DNA of 64,000 nucleotides from GCA-016699145 sp964516995 (GTDB lineage: Bacteria > Patescibacteriota > Gracilibacteria > UBA1369 > 2-02-FULL-48-14), in the NCBI GenBank assembly GCA_964516995.1, contig CAZFAV010000003.1:1-64000 (forward strand), read 5' to 3'. The first letter of the stretch is position 1; each line of letters begins with the position of its first letter. The translations under genes and the position numbers were made by a program. The notes beneath the pieces were generated by a model. That model saw only the letters and a program-made list of their open reading frames with translations. It was not told the origin of the DNA and did no database searches. Of this stretch, positions 31,792 to 40,005 are shown piece after piece.

Positions 31792-32793
31792 ATGGATAGA
31801 AGTCTAGACGAACCTGGAGGTAAAAACAGAGAAAGACAGCGACTTTTAATGGGAGAAGTACTTCAACTGGCTGCTGAAGACCCCGCTTTCGCTACAGAGC
31901 TTGTAGCAGCTTTAACAGAGCAAATGCGAAGGGGGCCCGTTGGATCAGAGAGTGATGTTAGCAATGTAGTTGCAGGTACCCGATCCGATCTCACTGTAGG
32001 AGCTGAAATCGCAGGCTTTGCCACCGCAGCGGACATCCCCGTCGCCTGGTTAAAAGAAGGGAGAGATGAAGAAAAACAAATGAAAGTCACAGATTTGGGG
32101 GACGGTAGGCTCAAAGTACGGCGTAATGCCAATTTCTTTCACGGTTTGGGAACTCCTCATTGGGGGACCGAAGAGGGAAAATTCATAGTGAGAGGAGATA
32201 AGCTCGTCCTCGTGGAAGGTACCCGTAAACCAGGGTTCAGTACATCTACTGGAATCTTTAGTGATAAAACCGGTAACTTAGTAAAAGGCAGTATGGAAAG
32301 TGATGGAATAAAGTATTCAGGTGATTTTGAAGAAGATTCAGGGTATCTAAGTAAAGGAGCAGTTTGCCTCCCTAGTGGACTTATTTTTGAAGGGGAATTT
32401 ACAAAGGATGGGTTTGGGAGTCCTGAGCCAAAACTCAAAAGTCTGCTTAAAATATCCAGAAACGGTCAAGTCATTGTTGAAGGGACTGTCGAGCCTGGGG
32501 GCCTATTAAATGGGAAAGGAGTAACTGAAGGGTATGAATTGAGCGGTATTTTTGAATATGGCCGGATGGGAGCTAGCGTTCTAGGAGCAACTTTCATTGG
32601 AAAATCGGACAAGCCCGCACTCAGTGGTTTAAGCGCTCAAGTAAAATGTGCAGATTGGACTCTAACAATAAATCGTAGCCTGAGTGGCTCACACGGAAGG
32701 GAGTTCGAGGGAGTAAAAGAGCATACTGACGGTAGGAAAGAAGAGGGTAGATTCTACGGGCTCGTTATTCAAGGCTTCGATCTAATCAAATAA
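31792..32793 (+). CDS. MORN-repeat-like protein, unknown function
   Basis: A 333-residue soluble protein. The first 80 residues are helical and charged. From about 105 onward it is a beta-rich series resembling degenerate MORN repeats, with the pattern G-x-x-Y-x-G-x-F and G-x-x-F-x-G-x-F (GIKYSGDFEEDSGY, GLIFEGEFTKDGFG, YELSGIFEYG). MORN repeats usually bind membranes or other proteins, or act as size-setting scaffolds. No signal peptide is present. ATG at 31792 with a good promoter directly behind the tRNA-Leu gene. The repeats are too divergent to be certain, and no wider function can be proposed. Confidence 0.65.
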   Translation: MDRSLDEPGGKNRERQRLLMGEVLQLAAEDPAFATELVAALTEQMRRGPVGSESDVSNVVAGTRSDLTVGAEIAGFATAADIPVAWLKEGRDEEKQMKVTDLGDGRLKVRRNANFFHGLGTPHWGTEEGKFIVRGDKLVLVEGTRKPGFSTSTGIFSDKTGNLVKGSMESDGIKYSGDFEEDSGYLSKGAVCLPSGLIFEGEFTKDGFGSPEPKLKSLLKISRNGQVIVEGTVEPGGLLNGKGVTEGYELSGIFEYGRMGASVLGATFIGKSDKPALSGLSAQVKCADWTLTINRSLSGSHGREFEGVKEHTDGRKEEGRFYGLVIQGFDLIK

Positions 32794-32813
32794 GCACATC
32801 AAATAATTTAATA

Positions 32814-32842
32814 TTGACGCTCAGGTCATTCGCCTCTAGTAT
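32814..32842 (+). promoter_or_regulatory. Promoter of tRNA-Val(TAC)
   Basis: TTGACG at 32814-32819, a 17-base spacer and TAGTAT at 32837-32842, with the tRNA starting fifteen bases later. Confidence 0.6.
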
Positions 32843-32856
32843 CCACTGGCAGTTTA

Positions 32857-32933
32857 GGGCGCTTAGCTCAGTTGGCTAGAGCATCTCGTTTACACCGAGA
32901 GGGTCGGGGGTTCGAATCCCTCAGCGCCCACCA
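32857..32933 (+). tRNA. tRNA-Val (TAC)
   Basis: A 77-nt tRNA. GGGCGCT pairs with AGCGCCC, the anticodon loop TTTACAC gives TAC, the T-arm GGTTCGAATCC is standard and CCA is encoded. Confidence 0.95.
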
Positions 32934-32943
32934 TCATTAAAAT

Positions 32944-33213
32944 CTAACGTATCGGAAAGCGATCCGTAACATTGCTATACCACACCTGTTCTGTGGATCT
33001 ACAAACCCTAGCAACGCCATGGGAAAGATCACCCCACCTACGGCGCAAGGGTCCTGCATGAGGAGACGGATGACCCACCTCATTACTGCCATGCAGAGCA
33101 TGAGCAATGCCTTCGGCTACACTTTCTCCAATCGAGAAAAGGGCACCCACTCGATCAGCACATCGACGAGGAAGTGAATGTTTAGGCTCAGAAAGCAAGG
33201 GGACTCGGTCCAT
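32944..33213 (-). CDS. Small hypothetical protein, Arg/His-rich
   Basis: An 89-residue protein from ATG 33213, with no membrane helix and no recognised family. It is rich in Arg, His and Gly (HALHGSNEVGHPSPHAG, PLRRRWGDLSHG). A longer frame reaches 33270 but would include the -35 element, so 33213 is preferred. The clear promoter just upstream is the main evidence that it is expressed. It lies between tRNA-Val and the htrA gene, ten bases from the tRNA 3' end on the opposite strand. Confidence 0.5.
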   Translation of the reverse strand: MDRVPLLSEPKHSLPRRCADRVGALFSIGESVAEGIAHALHGSNEVGHPSPHAGPLRRRWGDLSHGVARVCRSTEQVWYSNVTDRFPIR

Positions 33214-33241
33214 AAACGGAAAGTGAGGTTGTAGGACAGAT

Positions 33242-33270
33242 AAAGTAAAATAGAAGCACAAATAAGTCAA
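33242..33270 (-). promoter_or_regulatory. Promoter of the 89-residue hypothetical gene
   Basis: Minus strand TTGACT (33270-33265), a 17-base spacer and TACTTT (33247-33242), about 28 nt before the ATG at 33213. It begins right at the end of the htrA terminator hairpin. Confidence 0.5.
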
Positions 33271-33302
33271 GATAGAGTCTCCCCGAAGAAAGACTCTATC
33301 TT
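33269..33302 (-). terminator. Hairpin terminator downstream of htrA
   Basis: A perfect 12-bp stem (AAGATAGAGTCT with AGACTCTATCTT) around a 10-nt loop, starting 15 bases after the htrA stop. The U-run is weak, so termination efficiency is uncertain. Confidence 0.6.
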
Positions 33303-33316
33303 TAAGATTAAATCAA

Positions 33317-34537
33317 TTATTTAGTAGTTGAGGGCGCTTCCTCCAGGGTCACCTGAAGTTGAAGTTCCTTCCCATCACGATGAACGGTGAGAACAACCGT
33401 ATCCCCCACCTGATGACTAGAAATGGCATTCTGCAAAGAAAATTCTTCGGTGAGATCGGTTCCATCCACAGAAAGAATCACATCCCCATCTTTAAGTCCT
33501 GCTTTCTCAGCGGGGCTATCAGGCACCACACCCGGTCCGGCATCCACATCTCCAATCACATAGGCCCCGTGATCCACATCTAGCTTAAAGTGTTGAATTA
33601 AGGTCTCAGTGACAGGGACATAGCGAACCCCCACATAAGGGGTTACGATATGCCCATTTTCTTGATAAGACTTCACCACGGGTTCAATATCGGATGAAGG
33701 AAGAGCAAAACCAATACCACTAGCGGTGGTGTCAATGGCCGTATTCATTCCCACTACTTCTCCATTTAAATTAAGCAAAGGTCCACCGCTGTTACCAGGA
33801 TTAATGGCAGCGTCAGTCTGGATGAGATTGACTAAGTTTTCAGCGCCTTGACCACCCCCACTCGCCACAATTTGACGATCAGTAGCAGAAATAATACCTA
33901 CCGTAGTCGTATTGGAATATTCACCCAAGGCATTTCCAATCGCGACCACCGGATCACCGACGTTCATAGCTTCTGAATCTCCAAACGTGAGCGTGGGCAA
34001 ACTTCCCACTCGCTCGTCATCATCTGTAATCTGAACAATAGCAATGTCGTTGAGGCTATCTTTTGCCACCACTTTGGCATCCAAAGTGGTTCCATCGTTC
34101 AAAATGACTTCATACTGAGCTGTATCATCCGAAACCACATGCTTATTGGTGACCACCAAACCGTCAGCGGTCACAATGAAGCCACTTCCGCTACTAATCT
34201 GCGAAAGTTGAGACTCTCCATCTGAATTGCTTTCTGGAGCTTGCTGCTGAGGCATTCCAAAAAATTGGAAAGGGCCAAATTGCTGCATTTGATTATAGTA
34301 TTCCGTCAGGTCTTTGAGAGCTACTACAGAGACCACTGCAGGGGCAGCCTTGTCGTAAACTTCCTTATAAGAACCGTTTTCAAAGTTGACGATGGTTTGG
34401 CCAGTGCTTTGCTGTAACGAATGACTATCTTCATAAGTGAGGACAGCCCACGTAGTAAGACCCCCTCCAAGGGCGCCAAAAAACAGGCTACCTAGAGATG
34501 CTAACAGGGTAATTTTTTTGATAAGAGACGTTTCCAT
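33317..34537 (-). CDS. htrA: HtrA/DegP-type S1C serine protease
   Basis: A 406-residue envelope protease of the trypsin-like S1C family. One N-terminal membrane helix (about 8-33) anchors it outside the membrane. The triad is His133 (TNKHVV), Asp164 (LNDIAIV) and Ser250 (PGNSGGPLL), followed by one PDZ domain (about 300-400, with SPAEKAGLKDGDVILSVDG). Family members degrade misfolded envelope proteins or start stress signalling. A Gln/Met-rich linker (about 83-110) precedes the protease domain. The ATG has no ribosome-binding site. A hairpin terminator follows the gene. Confidence 0.95.
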   Translation of the reverse strand: METSLIKKITLLASLGSLFFGALGGGLTTWAVLTYEDSHSLQQSTGQTIVNFENGSYKEVYDKAAPAVVSVVALKDLTEYYNQMQQFGPFQFFGMPQQQAPESNSDGESQLSQISSGSGFIVTADGLVVTNKHVVSDDTAQYEVILNDGTTLDAKVVAKDSLNDIAIVQITDDDERVGSLPTLTFGDSEAMNVGDPVVAIGNALGEYSNTTTVGIISATDRQIVASGGGQGAENLVNLIQTDAAINPGNSGGPLLNLNGEVVGMNTAIDTTASGIGFALPSSDIEPVVKSYQENGHIVTPYVGVRYVPVTETLIQHFKLDVDHGAYVIGDVDAGPGVVPDSPAEKAGLKDGDVILSVDGTDLTEEFSLQNAISSHQVGDTVVLTVHRDGKELQLQVTLEEAPSTTK

Positions 34538-34645
34538 AACTTTTATATGAATAAATTTTAAGAGCGGCGTGGTGGCAAAATCTTACACCTTTTTTTGGCT
34601 TTACAAAAGATAGCTCTCTCCGGCAAACTGAAGACGATTTCCATT

Positions 34646-35200
34646 ATGAAACACGCTCTACGGCAGCAGCTCAAGGAGAAGCGCCGTGGCATTGCCACGG
34701 GTCTCTATGCCGAAAAGTGTAAAAAGATTAAAGAGCTTTTTCTCCATCTCAAAGAGTATGTAGAGGCTAAAAAAATCCTCTTTTATCTTTCTAAGCCCGA
34801 AGAAGTAGACACCAAAGATTTGATCGGTGCAGCCCTACTTGACGGAAAAAAAGTTTTTGTCCCACGAATAGAAGGAGACGATATATTCGTATGCCCTTTC
34901 GAAGGTTACGATCAGCTGCAAAAAGGCGAGTTTGGAGTGATGGAGCCCACTTGCACTCAAGGGGTGGATCCTCAAGAAATAGACCTGATAGTGGTGCCCG
35001 GAGTAGGCTTTGATCATCGAGGACATCGTTTGGGGCATGGAAAAGGACACTATGATCGCTTGCTCAAAAAAACTCGAGCTTATAAAGTAGGGCTCGCTTT
35101 TGAAGAACAGTTGGTACCCGAACTCCCTACAGAAGAACACGACGTACCCGTAGATGCTCTCCTCACTGGATCCAACCTTCTCTACTTCAAACATTCTTAA
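34646..35200 (+). CDS. 5-formyltetrahydrofolate cyclo-ligase
   Basis: A 184-residue enzyme that converts 5-formyl-THF to 5,10-methenyl-THF using ATP, returning the side product of SHMT to the folate pool. N-terminal KHALRQQLKEKRR, VFVPRIEGDD and the ATP-binding GHGKGHYDRLLKK motif are present. Start placed at ATG 34646; the 17 extra upstream codons have no family similarity. It is followed after 12 bases by glyA, forming a folate one-carbon pair, and folate is also needed by fmt earlier in the window. Confidence 0.92.
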   Translation: MKHALRQQLKEKRRGIATGLYAEKCKKIKELFLHLKEYVEAKKILFYLSKPEEVDTKDLIGAALLDGKKVFVPRIEGDDIFVCPFEGYDQLQKGEFGVMEPTCTQGVDPQEIDLIVVPGVGFDHRGHRLGHGKGHYDRLLKKTRAYKVGLAFEEQLVPELPTEEHDVPVDALLTGSNLLYFKHS

Positions 35201-35212
35201 CCCCTTCTCTCC

Positions 35213-36496
35213 ATGACCGTTAATCCTGCCGTTCAGAAAAACTGGGAACTCCTCGCTCAAAACGACCCCGCTGTCTACAACGCCATTGTGGGCGAAGAGC
35301 AGCGAGAGTGCGAAGGGATCGAGCTCATCCCTTCTGAAAACTACACTTATCCAGAAGTTTTTGCGGCCAACGGCAGTGTTTTGACGAACAAGTACGCCGA
35401 AGGATACCCCGGCAAGCGCTATTACGGAGGGCAAGAATTTACTGACATTGTAGAATCCTTAGCCATTGAACGCGCCAAAAAAGTTTTCCGTTGTGAACAT
35501 GCCAACGTGCAGCCACTCTCGGGTTCTCCCATGAACCAAGCCGTTTATTTGGCCTTCCTCAAACCCGGAGACACCGTGCTGGGAATGGATCTCTCTCACG
35601 GAGGCCACCTCACTCACGGACACCCTGTTTCTCACATGGGAAAGATCTTTAACTTTGTTCGCTACAAAACCCACCCAGAAAAGCAAGGTTGGATTGATCC
35701 AGAAGAAATCATGGCTCTGGCCCTCGAACACAAACCCAAAATCATCCTCTGTGGCTACACCTCTTATCCTCGTGATCTCGACTACAGCATATTCCGCAAA
35801 GCTGCCGATGCCGTGGGAGCCATCACCATGGCCGACGTGGCTCACATCGGTGGACTCATTGCCGGAGGCGTGATGAGAAACCCTTTTGATTACGGTTTTG
35901 ACATTGTGACCACCACCACTCACAAATCTCTTCGCGGACCCCGTGGAGGAATGATCCTCTGTAAAGCGCAATACGCCAAGGACATCGACAAATCCGTCTT
36001 CCCAGGACTCCAAGGAGGACCTCACATGCAAACGATCGCCTCCATCGCCGTGACCCTGGAAAAAGCTCTCCAACCCGAATTTAAAGAATACGCTACTCAA
36101 GTTTTGAAGAACGCTAAGGCCCTTGCAGAAACCTTGATGGCTGGAGGAGCTAAACTGATCACGGACGGTACAGACAATCACATGATGGTTGTAGATACTA
36201 CTGCAGCCTTTGGAGTGGGAGGAACTGAAGCCGAAATTGCTCTAGATAAAGCTGGAATCACCTGTAACAAACAAGTGATTCCCGACGACCCCAACCCCCC
36301 CCTCAAACCTTCAGGAATTCGTCTTGGGACACCTGCTGCCACCACCCGTGGCTTCAAGGAGGCCGAAATGAAACAAATCGGTGAATGGATGCTCGATGCT
36401 CTCAAACACTGGCAAGACGACGCCTACCTCGCAGGCATCAAGACCAAAGTGAAGGAGCTTTGTGTTAAATTCCCCGTGCCTGGAGTGAGCGCTTAA
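35213..36496 (+). CDS. glyA: Serine hydroxymethyltransferase
   Basis: SHMT of 427 residues, interconverting serine and glycine while loading one-carbon units on THF. The PLP lysine is Lys238 in TTTHKSLRGPRGG; other family motifs are EGIELIPSENYTYPEV, KYAEGYPGKRYYGG, LSHGGHLTHGHPVS, and ADVAHIGGLIAGG. Full length. The ATG follows CCCCTTCTCTCC, again without Shine-Dalgarno. Probably cotranscribed with the cyclo-ligase gene. The TAA is shared with the convergent gene's TAA in the palindrome TTAA. Confidence 0.97.
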   Translation: MTVNPAVQKNWELLAQNDPAVYNAIVGEEQRECEGIELIPSENYTYPEVFAANGSVLTNKYAEGYPGKRYYGGQEFTDIVESLAIERAKKVFRCEHANVQPLSGSPMNQAVYLAFLKPGDTVLGMDLSHGGHLTHGHPVSHMGKIFNFVRYKTHPEKQGWIDPEEIMALALEHKPKIILCGYTSYPRDLDYSIFRKAADAVGAITMADVAHIGGLIAGGVMRNPFDYGFDIVTTTTHKSLRGPRGGMILCKAQYAKDIDKSVFPGLQGGPHMQTIASIAVTLEKALQPEFKEYATQVLKNAKALAETLMAGGAKLITDGTDNHMMVVDTTAAFGVGGTEAEIALDKAGITCNKQVIPDDPNPPLKPSGIRLGTPAATTRGFKEAEMKQIGEWMLDALKHWQDDAYLAGIKTKVKELCVKFPVPGVSA

Positions 36497-36843
36497 CGAG
36501 GTAAAGGACGGGCACCATCTCGAACAGCACGGACGCGATTACTTCCAGAAGTGTACCTACGGGGCGTTTCAGGGTTACAAATACCACTTACCACAAAGCC
36601 CACATCTTCAGTAAGCTGTGCTACAGTCATAGATCCAAATCCAGAAGTGAGTGACATGATCTCTTCACGGCGAGCTCTTAAAGCGTCTGCTACATCCGCC
36701 GGAAGTGTAGCTCCTTTAAATTGAGACTTAACATTGTCTTCTAGCAAACCCACATAACGACTCGGATCAACGTTTCTTCGACTATTAGTCGGTTCAAAGT
36801 CTCCTCGTCCTTTTTTTGATGACCGGAAAGAAAGGTTACGCAT
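36493..36843 (-). CDS. Small hypothetical protein, Arg-rich
   Basis: A 116-residue soluble protein with no recognised family. The N-terminus is basic and Ser/Arg-rich (MRNLSFRSSKKGRGDF), the middle is helical (LPADVADALRARREEIMSL), and the C-terminus is again Arg-rich (SNRVRAVRDGARPLPR). It might bind nucleic acid, but nothing specific shows that. ATG at 36843 with a strong promoter and a leader of about 17 nt. It shares a TTAA stop overlap with glyA. Confidence 0.6.
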   Translation of the reverse strand: MRNLSFRSSKKGRGDFEPTNSRRNVDPSRYVGLLEDNVKSQFKGATLPADVADALRARREEIMSLTSGFGSMTVAQLTEDVGFVVSGICNPETPRRYTSGSNRVRAVRDGARPLPR

Positions 36844-36866
36844 TTTTTAACAGCTTAAAAGACATT

Positions 36867-36895
36867 ATCTTAAAAAATAGTTAACATTTTGTCAA
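36867..36895 (-). promoter_or_regulatory. Consensus-like promoter of the 116-residue hypothetical gene
   Basis: Minus strand TTGACA (36895-36890), a 17-base spacer and TAAGAT (36872-36867), one of the best -35/-10 pairs in the window. Confidence 0.65.
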
Positions 36896-36907
36896 ACGTT
36901 ACTAGTA

Positions 36908-38485
36908 CTACTTCCTCTTCATTACCACAATGGTGATGTCGTCGAGGTGCTCTTTTTTGCCAATAAATTGCATCACGTCAGCGAAGACAGCATTCTTAAT
37001 TCCTTCTGCAGTGAGTAAATCGTCACCAGCCTGCTGAACAATGCGTCTTAAGCGTTGCATTCCATACTGCTCCCCTCTTTCATTTTGTGCTTCGGGGAAA
37101 CCATCACTGTACAGCACTACTACGTCATTGGCTTTAAGGCTAAGGTCTTGGGTATTCACATGGCCCGTAACATCATCGATCATTCCAAAAGCGATTCCGG
37201 GGATTTTTATTTCAGACACTTTTTTAACCGCCGCATCGTAGTGCAGAATGGGCAAATGTCCGGCATTCAAACAAGTGAGTTGACTACTTTGCTCATTCCA
37301 TTTGGTGAGAGCCATGGTCATGAACATATTGTTGGAAGATTTCTTTTGAATCACCGCATTGAGATGGGTGGCCAAAGTTTTAAGATCCGTCTCACCTCTC
37401 ATAGCATACAAAAGGGCGTTAGCAATGGAAGAAATCATACCGGCAGGGACACCATGCCCGCTCACGTCCCCCAAATAGATGAGGTGCTCACCGTTGTTCA
37501 TCTGGATAAAGTCGAAGGCATCCCCCCCCACTTCCGTCGCAGGATCAAGCCCACCCGCCAAATCCAGACTAGGCAACTCTACTTTTTCTTTGGGCAAGAG
37601 GTCGGCTTGGATGTGAGCTGCAATTTCAAGTTCCTTGGTTACACGTTCTTTATAAATTTTGACCTCCACGGCAGCAGCCAGATCCACGGCCATTTGATTA
37701 AAGGTTCCCGCGAGAAGCCCCACTTCGTCTTTAGTTTTTACGGGAACTCTCGTAGTAAAATCGCCTCCCGCAATTCGGATAGCTCCTTCTTTAAGAGCTT
37801 TCAACGGATTAGTGATGCTCACCGAAAGCATGATGGAGAGCATGAGTGCAAGTAAAAATCCAACCAGCGCGATGAGTTCAATTTGTAATTTTGCAGCCGC
37901 TAAACGGGCATCCATGGTGGCATAACTCACGTCGTAGGTCACCGCATAAGAGCTGTTGTAAGGAACCACAATGTTCACCAAGCGATCGAGTGGAGCAGGA
38001 GCATTCACCGAGTCCTCATTAAAATCGACAAAGCTAGAGTTTTTATTTTCGTCTATTTTTACATAGACCACTCTTCCGTTCTCAAAAAGCAAAGACATCT
38101 TGTTGGACTGTATGCGCTGGAGCTCATTGGGGTCTGTAACCGTACGGACTGTCCCCGTGTACCTTTCACTTTGCTCCTGGCGAGAATCGTACAAAATAAT
38201 CCCTCCATAACTGCTCATCTCTACGCCAGAAATATCCTGATTTTTCCGCAGCATGGCGGACATCTCTCGTTGGAAAGGCACAAAGTTACCCGGATCCAAA
38301 TATTGCTCATAAACTTCCACCATTCGTTTGACGGTGAATTGAGCAAATGATTCTGTACTTGAAGAAATGTCAGCTGAAAGTTCCGTAGTTTTAGCTTGAA
38401 CTAAAAACAAACCCACCGCCGCAAAAAGGGCCACAATGAGTGTGCCGAAGGCCAGAATGAATTTGGCTTTAAGCGAATGGAGCAT
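36908..38485 (-). CDS. Membrane SpoIIE/RsbU-type protein phosphatase with HAMP domain
   Basis: A 525-residue sensor phosphatase. A membrane helix near 9-30, an extracytoplasmic sensor region (about 35-200), a second helix (about 203-225), a HAMP linker (about 225-280, ITNPLKALKEGAIRIAGGDFT), a short coiled region, and a PP2C-like SpoIIE domain (about 300-525). The phosphatase has EVGGDAFDFI, YLGDVSGHGVPAGM and DDITIVVM, the metal-binding Asp set. These enzymes usually act on an anti-sigma antagonist or similar phosphoprotein; no such partner (STAS or anti-sigma kinase) is visible nearby. The ATG overlaps no neighbour, and the upstream gene on this strand ends 21 bases away. Confidence 0.92.
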   Translation of the reverse strand: MLHSLKAKFILAFGTLIVALFAAVGLFLVQAKTTELSADISSSTESFAQFTVKRMVEVYEQYLDPGNFVPFQREMSAMLRKNQDISGVEMSSYGGIILYDSRQEQSERYTGTVRTVTDPNELQRIQSNKMSLLFENGRVVYVKIDENKNSSFVDFNEDSVNAPAPLDRLVNIVVPYNSSYAVTYDVSYATMDARLAAAKLQIELIALVGFLLALMLSIMLSVSITNPLKALKEGAIRIAGGDFTTRVPVKTKDEVGLLAGTFNQMAVDLAAAVEVKIYKERVTKELEIAAHIQADLLPKEKVELPSLDLAGGLDPATEVGGDAFDFIQMNNGEHLIYLGDVSGHGVPAGMISSIANALLYAMRGETDLKTLATHLNAVIQKKSSNNMFMTMALTKWNEQSSQLTCLNAGHLPILHYDAAVKKVSEIKIPGIAFGMIDDVTGHVNTQDLSLKANDVVVLYSDGFPEAQNERGEQYGMQRLRRIVQQAGDDLLTAEGIKNAVFADVMQFIGKKEHLDDITIVVMKRK

Positions 38486-38506
38486 GCAGAGATTAAAAGA
38501 ATCTCT

Positions 38507-39991
38507 TTATTTTACCATGTTTTCGGTCAAATCGGTAGCCCAAAGCTGCCCGTCCAATCGAGTATTCCAAATCAAGGGGGCGTGTAAAGCGTACAAAGCT
38601 TTAGACTCAAACAAAGGAACAATCACTTTGTCTTTCAAAAGTTGATCCTCCAAACGTTGCAAAAGCTCTCTACGCTCAGTCAAGTTAAGCTCTTCTGCTG
38701 CTTTCTCAATGAGTGCATCCAGTTCGGGATCGGCATAACCCGTTCCATTGAACTGACCGAAAGTCCCTTCTTCGCTGTGCACCACGGCCTCAAAAAAATC
38801 TGCGTTGTCCGCTAAATCGTACTTCCAACCAAAAAAATAGAAATCAGAAAGACCACTTTGAATTTTTTCTTGAAGCTCTGCTGCAGTTAGTACATTCAGA
38901 TTCACAGTAATATCGATATCTGCCAAATCAGAAGAGATGGCTTCTCCCAAACTTTCTACCCCTTGAGGGATATCCAAAGTCACAGTAATAGGTCCAGAAA
39001 TCTGGCTACGAAGTTGCTCCGCCAAGGGTAAATTTTGTTTTCGTTCAGCTACATCCTTGGAATACCCCTCAATGCCAGTGGCAGCAAATTGAGAACTGCG
39101 CATGAGATAACCACCTCCTAAAAGAGTAGCATAATCTGTAGACAAGGCAGCTGTTACAGCTCCTCTCAAGGATTCATCTTTAAAAAGTCCATTTTTATTA
39201 AGGATGAGGAAGCTGAGCTCCAAACTAGGAAAATCCTTAAGCTCTATCTTCTTTTCCTTCAAATCGTCAGCGAACTGAGGAGGCACATTTGCCAAGACTT
39301 GAATTGAATTCTCTTCCAAAGCTTTTATTCTCTCATCGGGGTCAGGGAGAGTTTTTAGATGGACTTCAGGAAAATAAGCGAGGGGGCCCCAATAATCTGA
39401 GAAGCGTTCTAAAATTAAATCATCCTGAGCAAATTCATGAACTCGATACGGTCCTGTTCCAATCGGTAAAGTAAAATCCGTAGTCCCCTCCGGAACAATA
39501 TAAACATACGTGAGTCGGTTGAGCAGCAAAGGATCTGGCGAACTGGTGGTAATACTTATGCGATCGTCGGCGGTTTGCTCCACGCTTTGAATGGTAGAGA
39601 GCAAGGGTCCTAGTTCTGATTCTTCGCTGCGTGCCAAATTGATGGAATACACCGCATCGGCAGCTGAAAAAGTTCGCCCGTCGTGGAAATAAACATTATG
39701 TCTCAAATGGAAATCCCAAGTCGTGTCATCGAGCCGCCCCCACGAAACCGCTAGAGCCGAATCGAGGTTAAATGTCCCGTCAAAACGAACCAAAGATTCA
39801 TAAAGATTAGAAAAAAACTTTCGATTCTTAGCTTCGTACGAGAGCGGAGAGTAAGTGGAAGGCGCCTCCGCGTAAGCAATGGTAATGCTATTCATAGAAG
39901 GATCCCCACGATCGATTTGCGTAAAAGTCTGCTGGCAAGCCGGCAAAGAAAAAACGGAAAGGGCGAGGAAATAAGCAAGAAGTCGTTTCAT
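38507..39991 (-). CDS. Oligopeptide-type solute-binding lipoprotein (ABC family 5)
   Basis: A 494-residue lipoprotein of the SBP family 5 (OppA/DppA). The signal peptide ends in a lipobox LPAC with Cys19. Family marks include EAPSTYSPLSYEAKN, the W-D-F-H-L-R stretch TTWDFHLRHNVYFHDG, FSAADAVYSI, GTGPYRV and the C-terminal LIEKAAEELNLTERRELL. It would bind peptides outside the membrane. No permease or ATPase genes are adjacent, as for the other binding protein at 6233. It lies between lepA and the phosphatase gene on the same strand. Confidence 0.92.
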   Translation of the reverse strand: MKRLLAYFLALSVFSLPACQQTFTQIDRGDPSMNSITIAYAEAPSTYSPLSYEAKNRKFFSNLYESLVRFDGTFNLDSALAVSWGRLDDTTWDFHLRHNVYFHDGRTFSAADAVYSINLARSEESELGPLLSTIQSVEQTADDRISITTSSPDPLLLNRLTYVYIVPEGTTDFTLPIGTGPYRVHEFAQDDLILERFSDYWGPLAYFPEVHLKTLPDPDERIKALEENSIQVLANVPPQFADDLKEKKIELKDFPSLELSFLILNKNGLFKDESLRGAVTAALSTDYATLLGGGYLMRSSQFAATGIEGYSKDVAERKQNLPLAEQLRSQISGPITVTLDIPQGVESLGEAISSDLADIDITVNLNVLTAAELQEKIQSGLSDFYFFGWKYDLADNADFFEAVVHSEEGTFGQFNGTGYADPELDALIEKAAEELNLTERRELLQRLEDQLLKDKVIVPLFESKALYALHAPLIWNTRLDGQLWATDLTENMVK

Positions 39992-40005
39992 GGCGCAGCG
40001 CCAGT

